Origin: Fodinibius sp051746985
GTDB taxonomy: Bacteria > Bacteroidota > Rhodothermia > Balneolales > Balneolaceae
Length of the DNA stretch: 64,000 bases
Direction of reading: 5' to 3'
NCBI GenBank assembly: GCA_051746985.1
Contig: JBNJFP010000002.1
Span: 84,389-148,388, forward strand
The translations under genes were made by a program, and so were the position numbers. Numbering within the stretch: the stretch's first letter is position 1; the number at the start of each line of letters is the position of its first letter. Shown here piece by piece: positions 52,118 through 62,176 of the stretch. The notes under the pieces were generated by a model. That model ran no database searches and was not told where the DNA came from. It was given only the letters and a program-made list of their open reading frames with translations.

Positions 52118-53032
52118 TTAATGTAGCATTCCGGGGCCGTTGTAACCATTCATAAAATCCTTGCCCGGCATTCTTTTTTTACCCTGCTGCTGTACTTCTT
52201 CGAGGATTACCGTGCCTTCGCGACAGCCCACCAGCAGCTCATCGCCCTGCATGTGCAAACGCCCGGGCGCCAGATCGACCTCCGGACCAATCCTGGAGCG
52301 ATAGATATTAAATTTCAAATCTCCCAGCATCGCCCAGGCCGTGGGGAAAGGACTAAGTCCCCGTATTTTATTATGGACTTGCGCCGCCGGCTTGTTGAAA
52401 TCAATTTTACAATCATTGGTAAAGAGCTTGGGTGCCGGCGTTGCCTTACCGTGATCCTGTTTTCGAAGCTCGTAACGGTCTTGATCAATGTCATCCACAG
52501 CCTCTATCAAAAGGTCACTCCCCATCTTTTTGAGGCGTTTATACAGATCGCCCGTTGTTTCATTTTCCCCAATAGGGGTTTGCTGCTGTTTAATGATCTG
52601 ACCCGTATCCACCTGTTCATCCAAAAAGAATATTGTGCACCCTGTTTTTTCTTCTCCATTTATGATGGCCCAGTGGATGGGAGCCGCGCCCCGATATTTG
52701 GGAAGCAGCGAGGCATGCAGATTAACCGAGCCCTTGCGGGGAAGCTCCAGAATGTTGGCAGGCAGAATGCGAAAGGCAACAACGACAAACAGATCGGCAT
52801 CAAGATCTTTAAGGGCTTCATAAAAATCGGGATCATCAAGGTTCTCAACCTCAATAACAGGCAACTCCAGTTCCAGCGCCTTCTTTTTAACAGCTGTGGG
52901 CGATAACTTGCCCCCACGTCCGCGCCGCTTGTCAACATTGCTGACCACCGAGACGATCTCATGATCAGTGTTATGCAGTTTCTGCAAACTCGGGATTGCA
53001 AAATCTGGCGATCCCATAAATACAATACGCAT
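52118..53032 (-). CDS. fmt: methionyl-tRNA formyltransferase
   Basis: Formylates initiator Met-tRNA using 10-formyl-THF. 304 residues. FMGSPDFAIPSL at the N-terminus, the active-site segment NLHASLLPKYRGAAPIHWA and FFLDEQVDTGQII are intact; the C-terminal OB-fold domain (about 200-304) is present. It sits 12 nt after def, its functional partner, which removes the formyl group. Confidence 0.97.
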   Translation of the reverse strand: MRIVFMGSPDFAIPSLQKLHNTDHEIVSVVSNVDKRRGRGGKLSPTAVKKKALELELPVIEVENLDDPDFYEALKDLDADLFVVVAFRILPANILELPRKGSVNLHASLLPKYRGAAPIHWAIINGEEKTGCTIFFLDEQVDTGQIIKQQQTPIGENETTGDLYKRLKKMGSDLLIEAVDDIDQDRYELRKQDHGKATPAPKLFTNDCKIDFNKPAAQVHNKIRGLSPFPTAWAMLGDLKFNIYRSRIGPEVDLAPGRLHMQGDELLVGCREGTVILEEVQQQGKKRMPGKDFMNGYNGPGMLH

Positions 53033-53044
53033 AACGTACCCCTG

Positions 53045-53611
53045 TTATTTCGCCTCGGTTTTTTTGGGAACCACCGGGTATCCAACTTCAGCTTGGCCTT
53101 CGGCAACCTCTTTCAATTTGGAGCTCAATAACTTTCGTTTAAACATCGAAAGGTGATCCAAAAAAAGCACCCCATCAAGATGATCCTTTTCGTGCTGAAT
53201 AACCCTTGCCAGCCACCCATCGACTTCAAGCTCCTGCTCGTTGAAATCGCGATCCAGGTAGTTCACCACAATCTTTTCGGGACGACTTACCGTTGCGTTG
53301 ACCCCGGGGATGCTCAGGCACCCCTCTTCCATAGCGACTTTCTGCTCACTCTCGAACGTAATCTCGGGATTAATCAACGCCAACGGCCCGTGGCTGCCTT
53401 CCTCATCCTCATTCATTGAAGCGGCATCGGCCACAAAAATGCGAAGAAGTTTTCCTATTTGAGGTGCGGCAAGGCCAACGCCATCAGAGTTATACATGGT
53501 ATCAAACATGTCATCGATAAGCGTCTGTAGCTCCTGCGAATTTTTCTTTACGGGTTCTGCTTTCTGACGAAGCACTTCGTCATCATACGTAACGATCGGT
53601 AATACGGACAT
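53045..53611 (-). CDS. def: peptide deformylase
   Basis: Metallo-hydrolase that removes N-formyl groups from nascent proteins. 188 residues. The three family motifs are GVGLAAPQIG (44-53), EEGCLS (95-100, metal-binding Cys98) and HEKDH (140-144, metal-binding His pair and catalytic Glu). The start codon lies 29 nt inside the yqgF 3' end. No closer ATG is plausible because the LPIVTYDDEVLR segment is conserved. Confidence 0.97.
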   Translation of the reverse strand: MSVLPIVTYDDEVLRQKAEPVKKNSQELQTLIDDMFDTMYNSDGVGLAAPQIGKLLRIFVADAASMNEDEEGSHGPLALINPEITFESEQKVAMEEGCLSIPGVNATVSRPEKIVVNYLDRDFNEQELEVDGWLARVIQHEKDHLDGVLFLDHLSMFKRKLLSSKLKEVAEGQAEVGYPVVPKKTEAK

Positions 53612-54038
53612 TATTTGCTTTTACAAGTTCTAAGTATTTCTGTAAGATAATGGCAGCCGCAGCCTGGTTTACACGGTCCGATTGGCGGCGTTTCATCTTA
53701 GGGACCCCCGCTTCAACCATGGCCCGAACGGCTTCTTTGGACGTATAGCGTTCGTCAACCTTGGCAACCTCGAGGTCAGGAAATCGTGCCTCCAGCCGGG
53801 TAAGAAATTCCTTCACCATTTTAATGGCGCGCCCTTCTTCGCCCTCTGGCGTCAGCGGCCAGCCTACCACAACTTTTTCGACATTTTCGCTTTCAAGCTG
53901 TTCTTGGAGAGCATCAAACACATCGTCAACGTGGTAGGTTCCAATAGGATTGGCTACCGTTTTCAACAAGTCGGTACGGGCAAGACCAACCCATTTTGTA
54001 CCAACATCGATGCCCACTATTCTTCCATATTCTGCCAC
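53583..54038 (-). CDS. yqgF: putative pre-16S rRNA nuclease / Holliday junction resolvase
   Basis: RNase H-fold nuclease (YqgF/RuvX) implicated in 16S rRNA 5' maturation. 151 residues. RIVGIDVGTKWVGLA carries the first catalytic Asp; VVGWPLTPEGEEG and VDERYTSKEA hold further active-site residues. The start is GTG at 54038, 2 nt after the HU stop. Its 3' end overlaps def by 29 nt, so translation of the two is linked. Confidence 0.94.
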   Translation of the reverse strand: MAEYGRIVGIDVGTKWVGLARTDLLKTVANPIGTYHVDDVFDALQEQLESENVEKVVVGWPLTPEGEEGRAIKMVKEFLTRLEARFPDLEVAKVDERYTSKEAVRAMVEAGVPKMKRRQSDRVNQAAAAIILQKYLELVKANNVRITDRYV

Positions 54039-54040
54039 GA

Positions 54041-54373
54041 CTAATCTTCCATTTCTTCTAACTCCTCTTCATCGAGGGGTTGTTTCAAAAATTCCTTTAA
54101 CAATTTACTCGGTTTAAAATGTGTTTTGCGGTGCGCCGGCACATAAATCTCCTCATTTGTGCGGGGATTCCGTGCCTTCGGCTTCGCTTTAGTCTTCTTC
54201 ACTTCAAAAACACCAAAATCGCGCAATTCAATCCGGCAAGTAGGGTCTGCATCCATCATCGTTTCACGCAACGCCTCCAATACGGCATTCACCCACGGGT
54301 CAGTCTGAACCATAGGCTCATCCATCTGCTCTGCAACGCGCCGAACGATATCTCTTTTGGTATAGGTAATCAT
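54041..54373 (-). CDS. HU/IHF-family DNA-binding protein
   Basis: 110 residues. TYTKRDIVRRVAEQM opens the dimerisation helices, IELRDFGVFEVKKTKA and ARNPRTNEEIYVPAHRKTHFKPS form the DNA-binding arm with its conserved Pro. The divergent body and acidic C-terminal tail (EEEELEEMED-like) distinguish it from plain HU. It heads a tight run HU-yqgF-def-fmt. Confidence 0.95.
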   Translation of the reverse strand: MITYTKRDIVRRVAEQMDEPMVQTDPWVNAVLEALRETMMDADPTCRIELRDFGVFEVKKTKAKPKARNPRTNEEIYVPAHRKTHFKPSKLLKEFLKQPLDEEELEEMED

Positions 54374-54537
54374 AATAATAAATAACTGATATTTAACGCT
54401 GTAGTTCGATATTATTTATAGTTGTCCCTGGCCTGTAATAGCAAAAGCAACGCTCAATTTTTACATGGTTGATGATATTACTTTTATCCCAGAGATAAAA
54501 ATATGGTAACGGTGTAAGGTATAACGAAAACAACGAC

Positions 54538-56790
54538 TTATTCGTATCGGAATACGCTTTTTACGCCGCCCACCTTTTGCAGTTTATCGATAATTCTTCC
54601 AAGGTGATCAATATCATCAACATAGACGGTGAGAATCCCTTCAAACATCCCACTGTCGCTATTCACGTTAATACTCTTCATGTTGGTTTCAAGGGATTTT
54701 GATAACACATCGGTAATATCGTTAATCAGACCCACACGATCTTCGCCAACAACCTTGACAGCGCCAAGGAATTTCGCGTCGATATTTTTGGCCCACGAGA
54801 CATCCACAATACGTTCGCCGTCAGTTTGTATGAGGTGATGGATATTCTTGCAGTTAGAACGGTGGACTTTCACATCCCCGGTGCGGCTGATAAAGCCCAT
54901 AACTTCATCACCGGGAATGGGATTGCAGCAGTTGGCATAACTGTATTTCACATTTGTAACTTCACCGTTAATCACCAGGGCCTTTTCATCACTTACCGAT
55001 CGAGCAGCATTGATGTAGGTTTCCTGAATTTCTTCTTCGGTAACCGGCGACGGTTTATTTTCCTCATCCTCATTCTCCTCAATGCGTCCCTTGCCGGTAA
55101 ACTGTTTTACCGCATTATAAAGCTCATTAACATCAAAGCTGCCCTTACCGATATCGTAAAACAGATCCTGGGTAGAATCGAATTTAAGCTTCTGCGCGAT
55201 GCGCGTTAGATCTTGCTCAGAGATTTCAATATTACCGCGCCTTGCTCTTTTCTCCCAGATTTCCCGTCCCTCATCAGCCGTTTGACGCTCTTTCTGTTTG
55301 ACATACTGCCGAATACGGGATTTCGCTTTATGGGTGACGACATCGTTAATCCAGTCGGGATTAAGATTGATTTTGTTGCCGGTAATTATCTCTACCTGAT
55401 CTCCAATGTCCAGCTTTTGTCGCAGCGGAGCCATCTTGCCATTCACTTTAGCGGCAATGGCCCGCTCTCCAATTTCACTGTGGATTTCAAAAGCAAAGTC
55501 AATAGGCGTAGCCCCCTGCGGCAGGGTACGCAGCTCCCCGTCGGGGGTAAAAACGTAGATTTCATCCTGATAAAGATTAAGCTGAAAGTCTTTAACAAAC
55601 TCTGTAGCCGCATCGGGACGAGGGTTATCCAGCACATCGCGCACCCAGTGCACAAACTTATCGAGTGTTTCCGACCGTCCCTCATTTCCTTCTTTATACT
55701 TCCAGTGGGCCGCCACTCCCTTTTCGGCAATATCATCCATATGGCGGGTGCGGATTTGCACCTCCACCTTGCGCCCTTTTTTCGTAATCACCGTGGTGTG
55801 CAGCGACTGATACCCATTGGCCTTGGGCACCGAAATAAAGTCCCGAAATCGTTTGGGGATGGGGGTGTACCAATCGGTAATAATAGAGTACACACGCCAG
55901 CAATCTTCCTTGGTATGTGGTTTTTCGAGAATAATGCGGATCGCAAAAAGGTCATAAATTTCTTCAAACGGCTTCTGCTGACGCTGCATCTTCCGAAAAA
56001 TCGAATAGATATGTTTAGGGCGCCCTTTCATCTCAAACCTAAATCCCTGCCCGTCCAGCTCATCCTGAATAGGATCCATAAATTCCTCTATAAAAGCCTC
56101 ACGCGATTCTTTCTTTTCGCGCAGCTTGCGGGCAATAAACTTATATGAGTTGGGATCGATAACCTTAAAACAAAGATCTTCGAGCTCACTTTTTATGTTA
56201 AACAACCCAAAACGATGTGCCAGCGGTGCATACAGCTCCATTGTTTCCGAAGCCTTTTGCATCTGCTTTTCTCGGGGCAGGTGCTGAATCGTTCGCATGT
56301 TGTGCAGGCGATCTGCAAATTTTATCAACACCACCCGGATATCTTCGGCCATCGACAGAAGCATCTTCATAAATGTTTCGGCCTGCTTGGTATTGCGACT
56401 TTTAAAGACGCCCGAAATTTTGGTTACACCATCGATGAGATGAGCTACCGTATCACCAAATTTTTCCTTGATATCCTCAAGCGTTACCTCAGTATCCTCC
56501 ACCGTATCGTGCAGCAGGGCTGCCACCACCGATACATCATCAATATTAATTTCAGAAGCCACAATTTTAGCGACCGCAACCGGATGGTAATAATAGGGTT
56601 CACCCGATGCCCGCTGGATACCTTCGTGCGATAGATAGCAGAGCTTGAAAGCGCGCGATACCAGATTTTCATCAACCTCTTCAAGGCTTTCGCGGCATAC
56701 CTTTATCAGCTGATCCAAATCCTCTTGCTGAGGTGGATCCAACACATGGTCGTCGAGGTCAATATCATAAGAAATTTTAGTATCTGCCAT
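54538..56790 (-). CDS. bifunctional (p)ppGpp synthetase/hydrolase
   Basis: Rel/SpoT-type stringent response enzyme, 750 residues. In order: the HD hydrolase with HDTVEDT at 94-100 (intact), the RelA synthetase domain with FYDLFAIRIILE and VPKANGYQSLHTTV, a TGS domain with TPDGELRTLPQGATPIDFAF, a helical region, a zinc-finger-like CCNPIPGDEVMGFISRTGD, and a C-terminal ACT domain. Both catalytic halves look active by motif. It is a single gene, 164 nt upstream of HU. Confidence 0.96.
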   Translation of the reverse strand: MADTKISYDIDLDDHVLDPPQQEDLDQLIKVCRESLEEVDENLVSRAFKLCYLSHEGIQRASGEPYYYHPVAVAKIVASEINIDDVSVVAALLHDTVEDTEVTLEDIKEKFGDTVAHLIDGVTKISGVFKSRNTKQAETFMKMLLSMAEDIRVVLIKFADRLHNMRTIQHLPREKQMQKASETMELYAPLAHRFGLFNIKSELEDLCFKVIDPNSYKFIARKLREKKESREAFIEEFMDPIQDELDGQGFRFEMKGRPKHIYSIFRKMQRQQKPFEEIYDLFAIRIILEKPHTKEDCWRVYSIITDWYTPIPKRFRDFISVPKANGYQSLHTTVITKKGRKVEVQIRTRHMDDIAEKGVAAHWKYKEGNEGRSETLDKFVHWVRDVLDNPRPDAATEFVKDFQLNLYQDEIYVFTPDGELRTLPQGATPIDFAFEIHSEIGERAIAAKVNGKMAPLRQKLDIGDQVEIITGNKINLNPDWINDVVTHKAKSRIRQYVKQKERQTADEGREIWEKRARRGNIEISEQDLTRIAQKLKFDSTQDLFYDIGKGSFDVNELYNAVKQFTGKGRIEENEDEENKPSPVTEEEIQETYINAARSVSDEKALVINGEVTNVKYSYANCCNPIPGDEVMGFISRTGDVKVHRSNCKNIHHLIQTDGERIVDVSWAKNIDAKFLGAVKVVGEDRVGLINDITDVLSKSLETNMKSINVNSDSGMFEGILTVYVDDIDHLGRIIDKLQKVGGVKSVFRYE

Positions 56791-56962
56791 CTATATTATG
56801 CGAAAGAATTTTTAAGCGCTTTCTGTTGCTAATTAAAAACGAAAACAATGGGTTGCGAGTTCGTGATTATGCCACCTGAATAAAAATAGAGATCCTGCTT
56901 TTATCAGCATTACTTTCAAAAAAGGGACTGTACATTTATTTAGCAATCACTAAATCATTAAA

Positions 56963-56993
56963 TAAAAAAAGCGGACGCTGTAATAACGCCCGC
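56963..56993 (-). terminator. terminator of the beta-barrel gene
   Basis: On the minus strand GCGGGCG pairs with CGTCCGC (one G-U) around a short loop, followed by TTTTTTTATT. It lies 20 nt after the stop of the gene at 57013. Confidence 0.85.
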
Positions 56994-57012
56994 CTTAAGA
57001 ACTTAGATATTG

Positions 57013-57594
57013 TTAGAAAGATAAAGAAATACCAAAAATCAGTCGTCCTGAACTTTCTTTTATATCATCTAACTCATTTTCGTAATCGGAGATATCTTCA
57101 AATCGATACTCCACAAAGGGTTTTAAGTACGGAAGCGGACTTACCTTGGCTCCCACAAAACCATTCCAGTAGATAGAGCTGTCGTCGCTGTTTTCATCGA
57201 ATGGCGAATCCTGCGGCATATCCTCCCGGCTTATATCCATTGTTGAGGCCCCTAAGCCTAATCCCACGTAGGGATCCAGCAAACCAAGCGAAACGCCCCC
57301 AACAGCAGCCAATCCGTAATCGTAATTATCTAACTGCCGTGAATAGGTGATGCCATCACGCTGAACGTTATTTTCGTCGTTGAAATAACTAAAATGCCCC
57401 CGGAGCCCCAAGTTTACGATAGGCAATCCCTGCAGGATGTCGCGTTCGAGACGAAGGCCAAATCCATTTTTGGGGTCTTCATCTCTTATTTCGTAGGATG
57501 CTCCAATACTTGTTTGTGCTACACTCATCTGAGGCAGTAGCCCCAAAGAAAGGGCAAATACAACAACAGCTAAAATACTTTTAAATAATCTCAT
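57013..57594 (-). CDS. small outer-membrane beta-barrel protein
   Basis: 193 residues with a signal peptide (about 1-26, ending SVAQT). The rest alternates short strands with polar turns (IGASYEIRDEDPKNGFGLRL ... GLRGHFSYF) and finishes RLIFGISLSF, a typical barrel C-terminus with terminal Phe. It resembles the OmpA/OmpW-like 8-strand outer-membrane proteins. AGGAG lies 8 nt before the ATG at 57594. It has its own terminator. Confidence 0.78.
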   Translation of the reverse strand: MRLFKSILAVVVFALSLGLLPQMSVAQTSIGASYEIRDEDPKNGFGLRLERDILQGLPIVNLGLRGHFSYFNDENNVQRDGITYSRQLDNYDYGLAAVGGVSLGLLDPYVGLGLGASTMDISREDMPQDSPFDENSDDSSIYWNGFVGAKVSPLPYLKPFVEYRFEDISDYENELDDIKESSGRLIFGISLSF

Positions 57595-57744
57595 AACAAT
57601 CTCCTCTTAATCTTGAATTTCATTTCTATTTTTTTGTAGGGTAAGGGTGTGTTAAAAGTTATGCAAATTTACTTTAAATATGGAATTTATTGCTGATTAA
57701 GATATTTAACCTCTTACCACCGGTTCCATAAATAAATTTACGCC

Positions 57745-60700
57745 TTACTTGATGAGCGTCATTTTTTGCATCTGCACTGTTTCTCCGACCTGTAACCGCG
57801 CAAAATACATGCCACTCGAAAGATTGCTTCCATCGAACTGCACGGTATAAGATCCGCTCATCTTCTGCTCATCCACTAACGTTTGTACCTTGCGTCCCAG
57901 TATATCAAAAACCTCAAGGGTAACATGTTCCTGGGATGCTACCTGGTAACGAATCTGCGTTTCAGTGTTAAAAGGGTTGGGATAGTTTGGCAACAGATCA
58001 TGGCCCTCCACCTGCAATCCTGAAGCATCCAGCTGAACAACCAGCTTTTCATATTCGTGCTGCAGGCTTACCGATTCCTCACCTTCAAAATGATAATAGG
58101 TGGTATCCTGATCCATAATTCCCTGAAGGGCGACCGTTTCTGGCGCATCAGAGATATTCACTGTTACCGGATAATCGCTGCTGGTCAAATTTAACACTGC
58201 CTGATTGCCTTCAGCCACCTTAAGCCCGTCGTTTGTTCGCACATCCAATACCGGATCGGGGGCTTCCGGCGGCATCAAAAACCGGTTTCGCTCAGCGTTA
58301 TCGAGCTGTCGATCAGCAATAAAAAACTGTTGACTACTCTGGCTGCTGCTAAAGGTCATATTGATAAGATTATCAGCTTCCATTGCTGCTGTACCTCGTT
58401 CTGAGGAACCATCCCAATTAAGCTCAATATCTCCAGCCTCATCGGCATGAATCCAGTATCCCTGCAACGATTTCACATCCGAGGCCTCCTGGTACGCACC
58501 ATCAGTATATTCATAAACAGGGGCAGCGCTGCGAATGCCATCGGGATCGTCAATATTTGCGGTTGCCGTGGTATCCGCGACGCCACCAATAAGATTCCAG
58601 CCCTCATCCAACGCAATGCTCGCAGTAGTATCGGCCGAGCCATCATACATTATTTCTGATCCGTCCCGGCTCTTCGTCCAATATCCATTATGCGGCTCCA
58701 CCGAGGATGCCGAGCGGTAACTTCCCGAAAAGGAAAAAAGCTGCAAATCATTGCCCAGCTCAACGCCCGAACCCGAGGTCATCGGTGAACCTACCAGTTG
58801 CCAGCTATCATTGACATCGAGGGTGTGCTCTACGGTGGGCAGCGGCTGGTCGGGACTATCCGAAACATCTCCTACATCCGTACGCCCCACAAAGATTCCT
58901 CGTCCGTGTGTTCCAACGGCAATGGTTCCATCGGCGGGACGCGAGGTGATAAATTCTGCCACCGAGTACCCTATACTTTCCGGAGATCCGTCATCCGACT
59001 CCCGTTCCCAACTGGTATTATCGCCATCCAGGCTCATCGTCGAATATACGCCCGTACTGGTTCCCACCAGGTACAAATTCCCCGCCTGGGTTGGTAAGAT
59101 CGTGGCATTACGCAACGAGGGACCCGGATTTTGGGAATCGTCCTTTAGGTTTCCTTCTATGAGTGTCCAGCTGCTGCCGGCATCATCAGAATAATACAAC
59201 CCCTCAATATTGTAGTTGGACATCACCACAACAAGCTCATTTCCATCATTGGGATTTACTGCTATATCATGCACGTAAGCGCCCGGTTCAGCATCACCAA
59301 TAGAAATATCGGTTTTTGACCATTCGTCAACGCTTGATGCCTCATCAACCATAAACAATGAAGGCGCCTGATCGGATGAAGTGGCATAGTAAAGGCGATC
59401 TTGCGGAGCCGAATTCGTAACTTCCAACGCTGTTATAGTACCGGACGATGCCGCATCAAAGTCCTCCCAGTTACTGCCAACACTCTCCCCGTCCACCTCC
59501 GTATTCCGCCACATGGTTATCCCGCCGGGGTAATACATGATGCCCTCGTCGTTGGGATCAATGGCGTACGGGTGTACAAATAGCTGATTCGACGCCCCGG
59601 ATGGAGTCACATCCTGGTAGTCGGTGGCCGTTGCCCCATCAAAAGCAGAAGTAAGATCTCCATCTGATTCTATCCCCAGACGCATCACACTCCCATTTTG
59701 GGATGACACATAGGCGTAATCCGTCCCCCAGAACGCATAAGATCCATCGCCGGAAGAAACATCCAGCTGCTCGGTGATCTGCTCATTATCGCTGCTAAAG
59801 CGGTAGAAAGGCGTGCCGTTATCCTGCGTCCCGCCCATGATGCGTTCGTCATCTTCAGCGACGGGAATGGCCACCGTATAAAACTGCCCGGTTACGTACC
59901 CCTGATCCGTGTCCTCCCAATTGACCGGCTCTGCAGATATATCCGTCGTCCGACTCAAACCGCCATCGTGTCCCGCCCACAGGATATTGGGATCATCAGG
60001 GTGAAACACAAGCACGTGCTGGTCGGGATGCTGATTGGCATATTGACTCACATTATTCGCCTTGGCATATCCTCCAATCCAGTACTCATCTTTTTGCTCC
60101 TCATCGGTATTATCATACCCACCATCCGGAGTTGTTGCAAACCCATCGGTAGAACGAAACAAGTTTGTAGCGCCGAGCAGAACAACATCGGGATCGTCGG
60201 GCTTGACAGCCAGCGCCATATTATAATTGCCCTGCGTATTTACAAATCCAACGCTGCCCCCGAAATCGGGTAAATTATCCGAGCGATCTTCGCTGCTGTT
60301 ATCATTGAGGTCGAGCATAAAAAAGCTGATGTCTTCACTATCCCCCGAACCCGAGCCCTCATAGGTAAAAGCATAGGCCGTATCGGGTGCCGACGGGGCA
60401 AAAGCCAGGTAGGTACGGTCGTGAGAAGATGGGAAATCGGAAGGTGTTACGTCGGTCCAGCTGCTACCGTCATCGGTTGAACGATAAATCCCGGGATCTT
60501 CGGGCTGAGAATCCCCAGCACTATTTTGTGACAGGGCCGCAAGTAGATCGCCATTTTCATTCACAATAACATCTGCAAAACGATACCCTCCCAACGAACC
60601 GAGCACCCTGTTGAAAGAAGTTCCTCCATCAGCAGAGCGGTAAATGCCGTCGCCGTTGGCCGCGAAATAGACGTCCCCGTTTTGGGGATTGACCACGATG

Positions 60701-61407
60701 CGCGAGATAAAATCAAATTCTGAATTCCAGTCGATGTCGGTATCCTCGGTCGAAGCCAGCCGCGACCACGTTTCTCCGTTGTCGGTCGATTTATAAATAC
60801 CGGTACCAAAATAACTGGCCGTAGAACCCCGGTCGGAGGCCGAATTTCCGAAAAACTCTCCGCTGGCGTAGTACCACGTATCGGGATTGGTGGGATCTTG
60901 CGCGAGGCTCGTCACGCTCATATTCTGGTTGGGATCGGTCTTCATCTGCCAGGTGTCGCCGCCGTCGGTGCTTTTCCAGATTCCGCCCGACACGCCACCG
61001 GCCAAAATGTTTTCGGGATTCTCCTGATCAAATGCCAGCGCCCGGGTACGTCCGCCAAGGTCCTCCGGTCCCGCAAGGTGCCAGCTGATATCGCCCACCT
61101 CCTGCATGGCCGCCTGCCCCGATTTCCGTAACAATCCTCCGCCCCTGCCCGGCAACTGTTTAGCGTGATTCAACTCCCTGGATCGTATATTTGCGGGGAT
61201 GCTGTTGGTGCCCGGGTCGCGGAGCAAGTTAAAAAAATAGTCGGTGCGCGCCCTTTTCTTTTCTACCGGATCCAAGGCATTATTTTCGGCAACTCCTTCG
61301 CTTTGCGACTTCCAATCAAATCCCCAGTATAACCCCGATGCAGTGATGGTAATGATAGCAACGGCCGTAATAATGACGGTATATGTATTTCTCTCTTTGT
61401 TGTTCAT
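57745..61407 (-). CDS. T9SS-sorted BNR/VPS10-type beta-propeller protein
   Basis: 1220 residues. The N-terminal signal anchor (about 10-29) is followed by repeated Asp-box units (STDGGDTW, STDNGETW, SADGGTSF, STDDGSSW, SDDAGSSW) spaced through residues 140-780, defining large sortilin/glycosidase-like propellers. A linker with two repeated domains (about 850-1000, DVNDSWQLVGSPMTSG and LDEGWNLIGG) follows. The C-terminal about 80 residues form a type A sorting domain: LLPNYPNPFNTETQIRY, VFDILGRKVQTL and LSSGMYFARLQ. Type IX secretion to the surface is inferred from the family. The ligand is unknown. Confidence 0.9.
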   Translation of the reverse strand: MNNKERNTYTVIITAVAIITITASGLYWGFDWKSQSEGVAENNALDPVEKKRARTDYFFNLLRDPGTNSIPANIRSRELNHAKQLPGRGGGLLRKSGQAAMQEVGDISWHLAGPEDLGGRTRALAFDQENPENILAGGVSGGIWKSTDGGDTWQMKTDPNQNMSVTSLAQDPTNPDTWYYASGEFFGNSASDRGSTASYFGTGIYKSTDNGETWSRLASTEDTDIDWNSEFDFISRIVVNPQNGDVYFAANGDGIYRSADGGTSFNRVLGSLGGYRFADVIVNENGDLLAALSQNSAGDSQPEDPGIYRSTDDGSSWTDVTPSDFPSSHDRTYLAFAPSAPDTAYAFTYEGSGSGDSEDISFFMLDLNDNSSEDRSDNLPDFGGSVGFVNTQGNYNMALAVKPDDPDVVLLGATNLFRSTDGFATTPDGGYDNTDEEQKDEYWIGGYAKANNVSQYANQHPDQHVLVFHPDDPNILWAGHDGGLSRTTDISAEPVNWEDTDQGYVTGQFYTVAIPVAEDDERIMGGTQDNGTPFYRFSSDNEQITEQLDVSSGDGSYAFWGTDYAYVSSQNGSVMRLGIESDGDLTSAFDGATATDYQDVTPSGASNQLFVHPYAIDPNDEGIMYYPGGITMWRNTEVDGESVGSNWEDFDAASSGTITALEVTNSAPQDRLYYATSSDQAPSLFMVDEASSVDEWSKTDISIGDAEPGAYVHDIAVNPNDGNELVVVMSNYNIEGLYYSDDAGSSWTLIEGNLKDDSQNPGPSLRNATILPTQAGNLYLVGTSTGVYSTMSLDGDNTSWERESDDGSPESIGYSVAEFITSRPADGTIAVGTHGRGIFVGRTDVGDVSDSPDQPLPTVEHTLDVNDSWQLVGSPMTSGSGVELGNDLQLFSFSGSYRSASSVEPHNGYWTKSRDGSEIMYDGSADTTASIALDEGWNLIGGVADTTATANIDDPDGIRSAAPVYEYTDGAYQEASDVKSLQGYWIHADEAGDIELNWDGSSERGTAAMEADNLINMTFSSSQSSQQFFIADRQLDNAERNRFLMPPEAPDPVLDVRTNDGLKVAEGNQAVLNLTSSDYPVTVNISDAPETVALQGIMDQDTTYYHFEGEESVSLQHEYEKLVVQLDASGLQVEGHDLLPNYPNPFNTETQIRYQVASQEHVTLEVFDILGRKVQTLVDEQKMSGSYTVQFDGSNLSSGMYFARLQVGETVQMQKMTLIK

Positions 61408-61416
61408 CGGTTTTGG

Positions 61417-61920
61417 TTATGGAATTTTAAATTCTATCAGCCGCCACTTTTTTCCATCCGAGTCCCCTCCTGATTGCATTCCCGTGCTGCCTTCAATAAC
61501 CAGCAAGACCTCCACACCTTCTTTTAGCTGGTCTTCTGCCTCATCACCACGTGCCACTACATTTTGCACCTCAACTTCCATCTCGGCATTACTGGAAATG
61601 GGAGCCGTTGAGGAACCGTACCCTACCACTTCCTCAATCACAACTTTGATACGTTCCAGCTTTTCATCCTGGTGCTCAACACTTTGTATCGTTGCCCTGA
61701 CAAGGGCGGTGCCGGGCGCCAAATCTTCCCCCACGGGTTCTTTAACGGTATCTTGTTGCTGGCTAAAAGTCGGCTGATCCTGCGCATCAATACTGTCGCT
61801 GTATATCGTTTCGGATGACTGTTGGCCGGGGGGGCTCTCTTGCTGACTCGAATAAAAGTACCATCCCACGACAGTCAATAAAAGAATGACCGTTATAATG
61901 CTGATTATGAAGTTTTTCAA
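61417..61920 (-). CDS. membrane-anchored hypothetical protein
   Basis: 167 residues from TTG at 61920, supported by GGAGA about 9 nt upstream. A TTG at 61983 would give 188 residues but lacks a ribosome site. One membrane helix (about 5-24), a Gln/Ser/Pro-rich spacer, then a domain with VRATIQSVEHQDEKLERIKVVIEEV and a final KKWRLIEFKIP. The body looks like a small beta-domain exposed outside the inner membrane. It lies 9 nt upstream of the T9SS protein gene on the same strand, so the two are probably co-expressed. I do not recognise the family. Confidence 0.65.
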   Translation of the reverse strand: MKNFIISIITVILLLTVVGWYFYSSQQESPPGQQSSETIYSDSIDAQDQPTFSQQQDTVKEPVGEDLAPGTALVRATIQSVEHQDEKLERIKVVIEEVVGYGSSTAPISSNAEMEVEVQNVVARGDEAEDQLKEGVEVLLVIEGSTGMQSGGDSDGKKWRLIEFKIP

Positions 61921-62176
61921 AATGCTGGTCTCCGGTTTCTGCTTTGAAGTGAATGAAGGTGATTTTGCCCCGACAAAAATCAATAAAAGAATTATTTGGT
62001 AATTCTAAAATTCCCATCCCGCTAATAATTTATGATGGACTTTCCATCACCAGAACCGTATCTTACGGTATAATTTTAATTCCCACCTTAGAATTGGAAT
62101 CCCAGATAGTTATATCTTGTGATGCACTTCTTTTTTGGAGTACTCTAAGGTGTATAAAACACAATACTTAGTATAC

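Noticed and set aside
55213..56148. 311-codon open frame on the plus strand inside the rel/spoT gene
   Set aside because: Antisense to a fully conserved Rel protein; its translation has no recognisable domain and exists because of codon bias in the real gene. The same applies to the 285-codon frame at 2224-3081 opposite cysS and the 182-codon frame at 4807-5355 opposite the AsmA gene.
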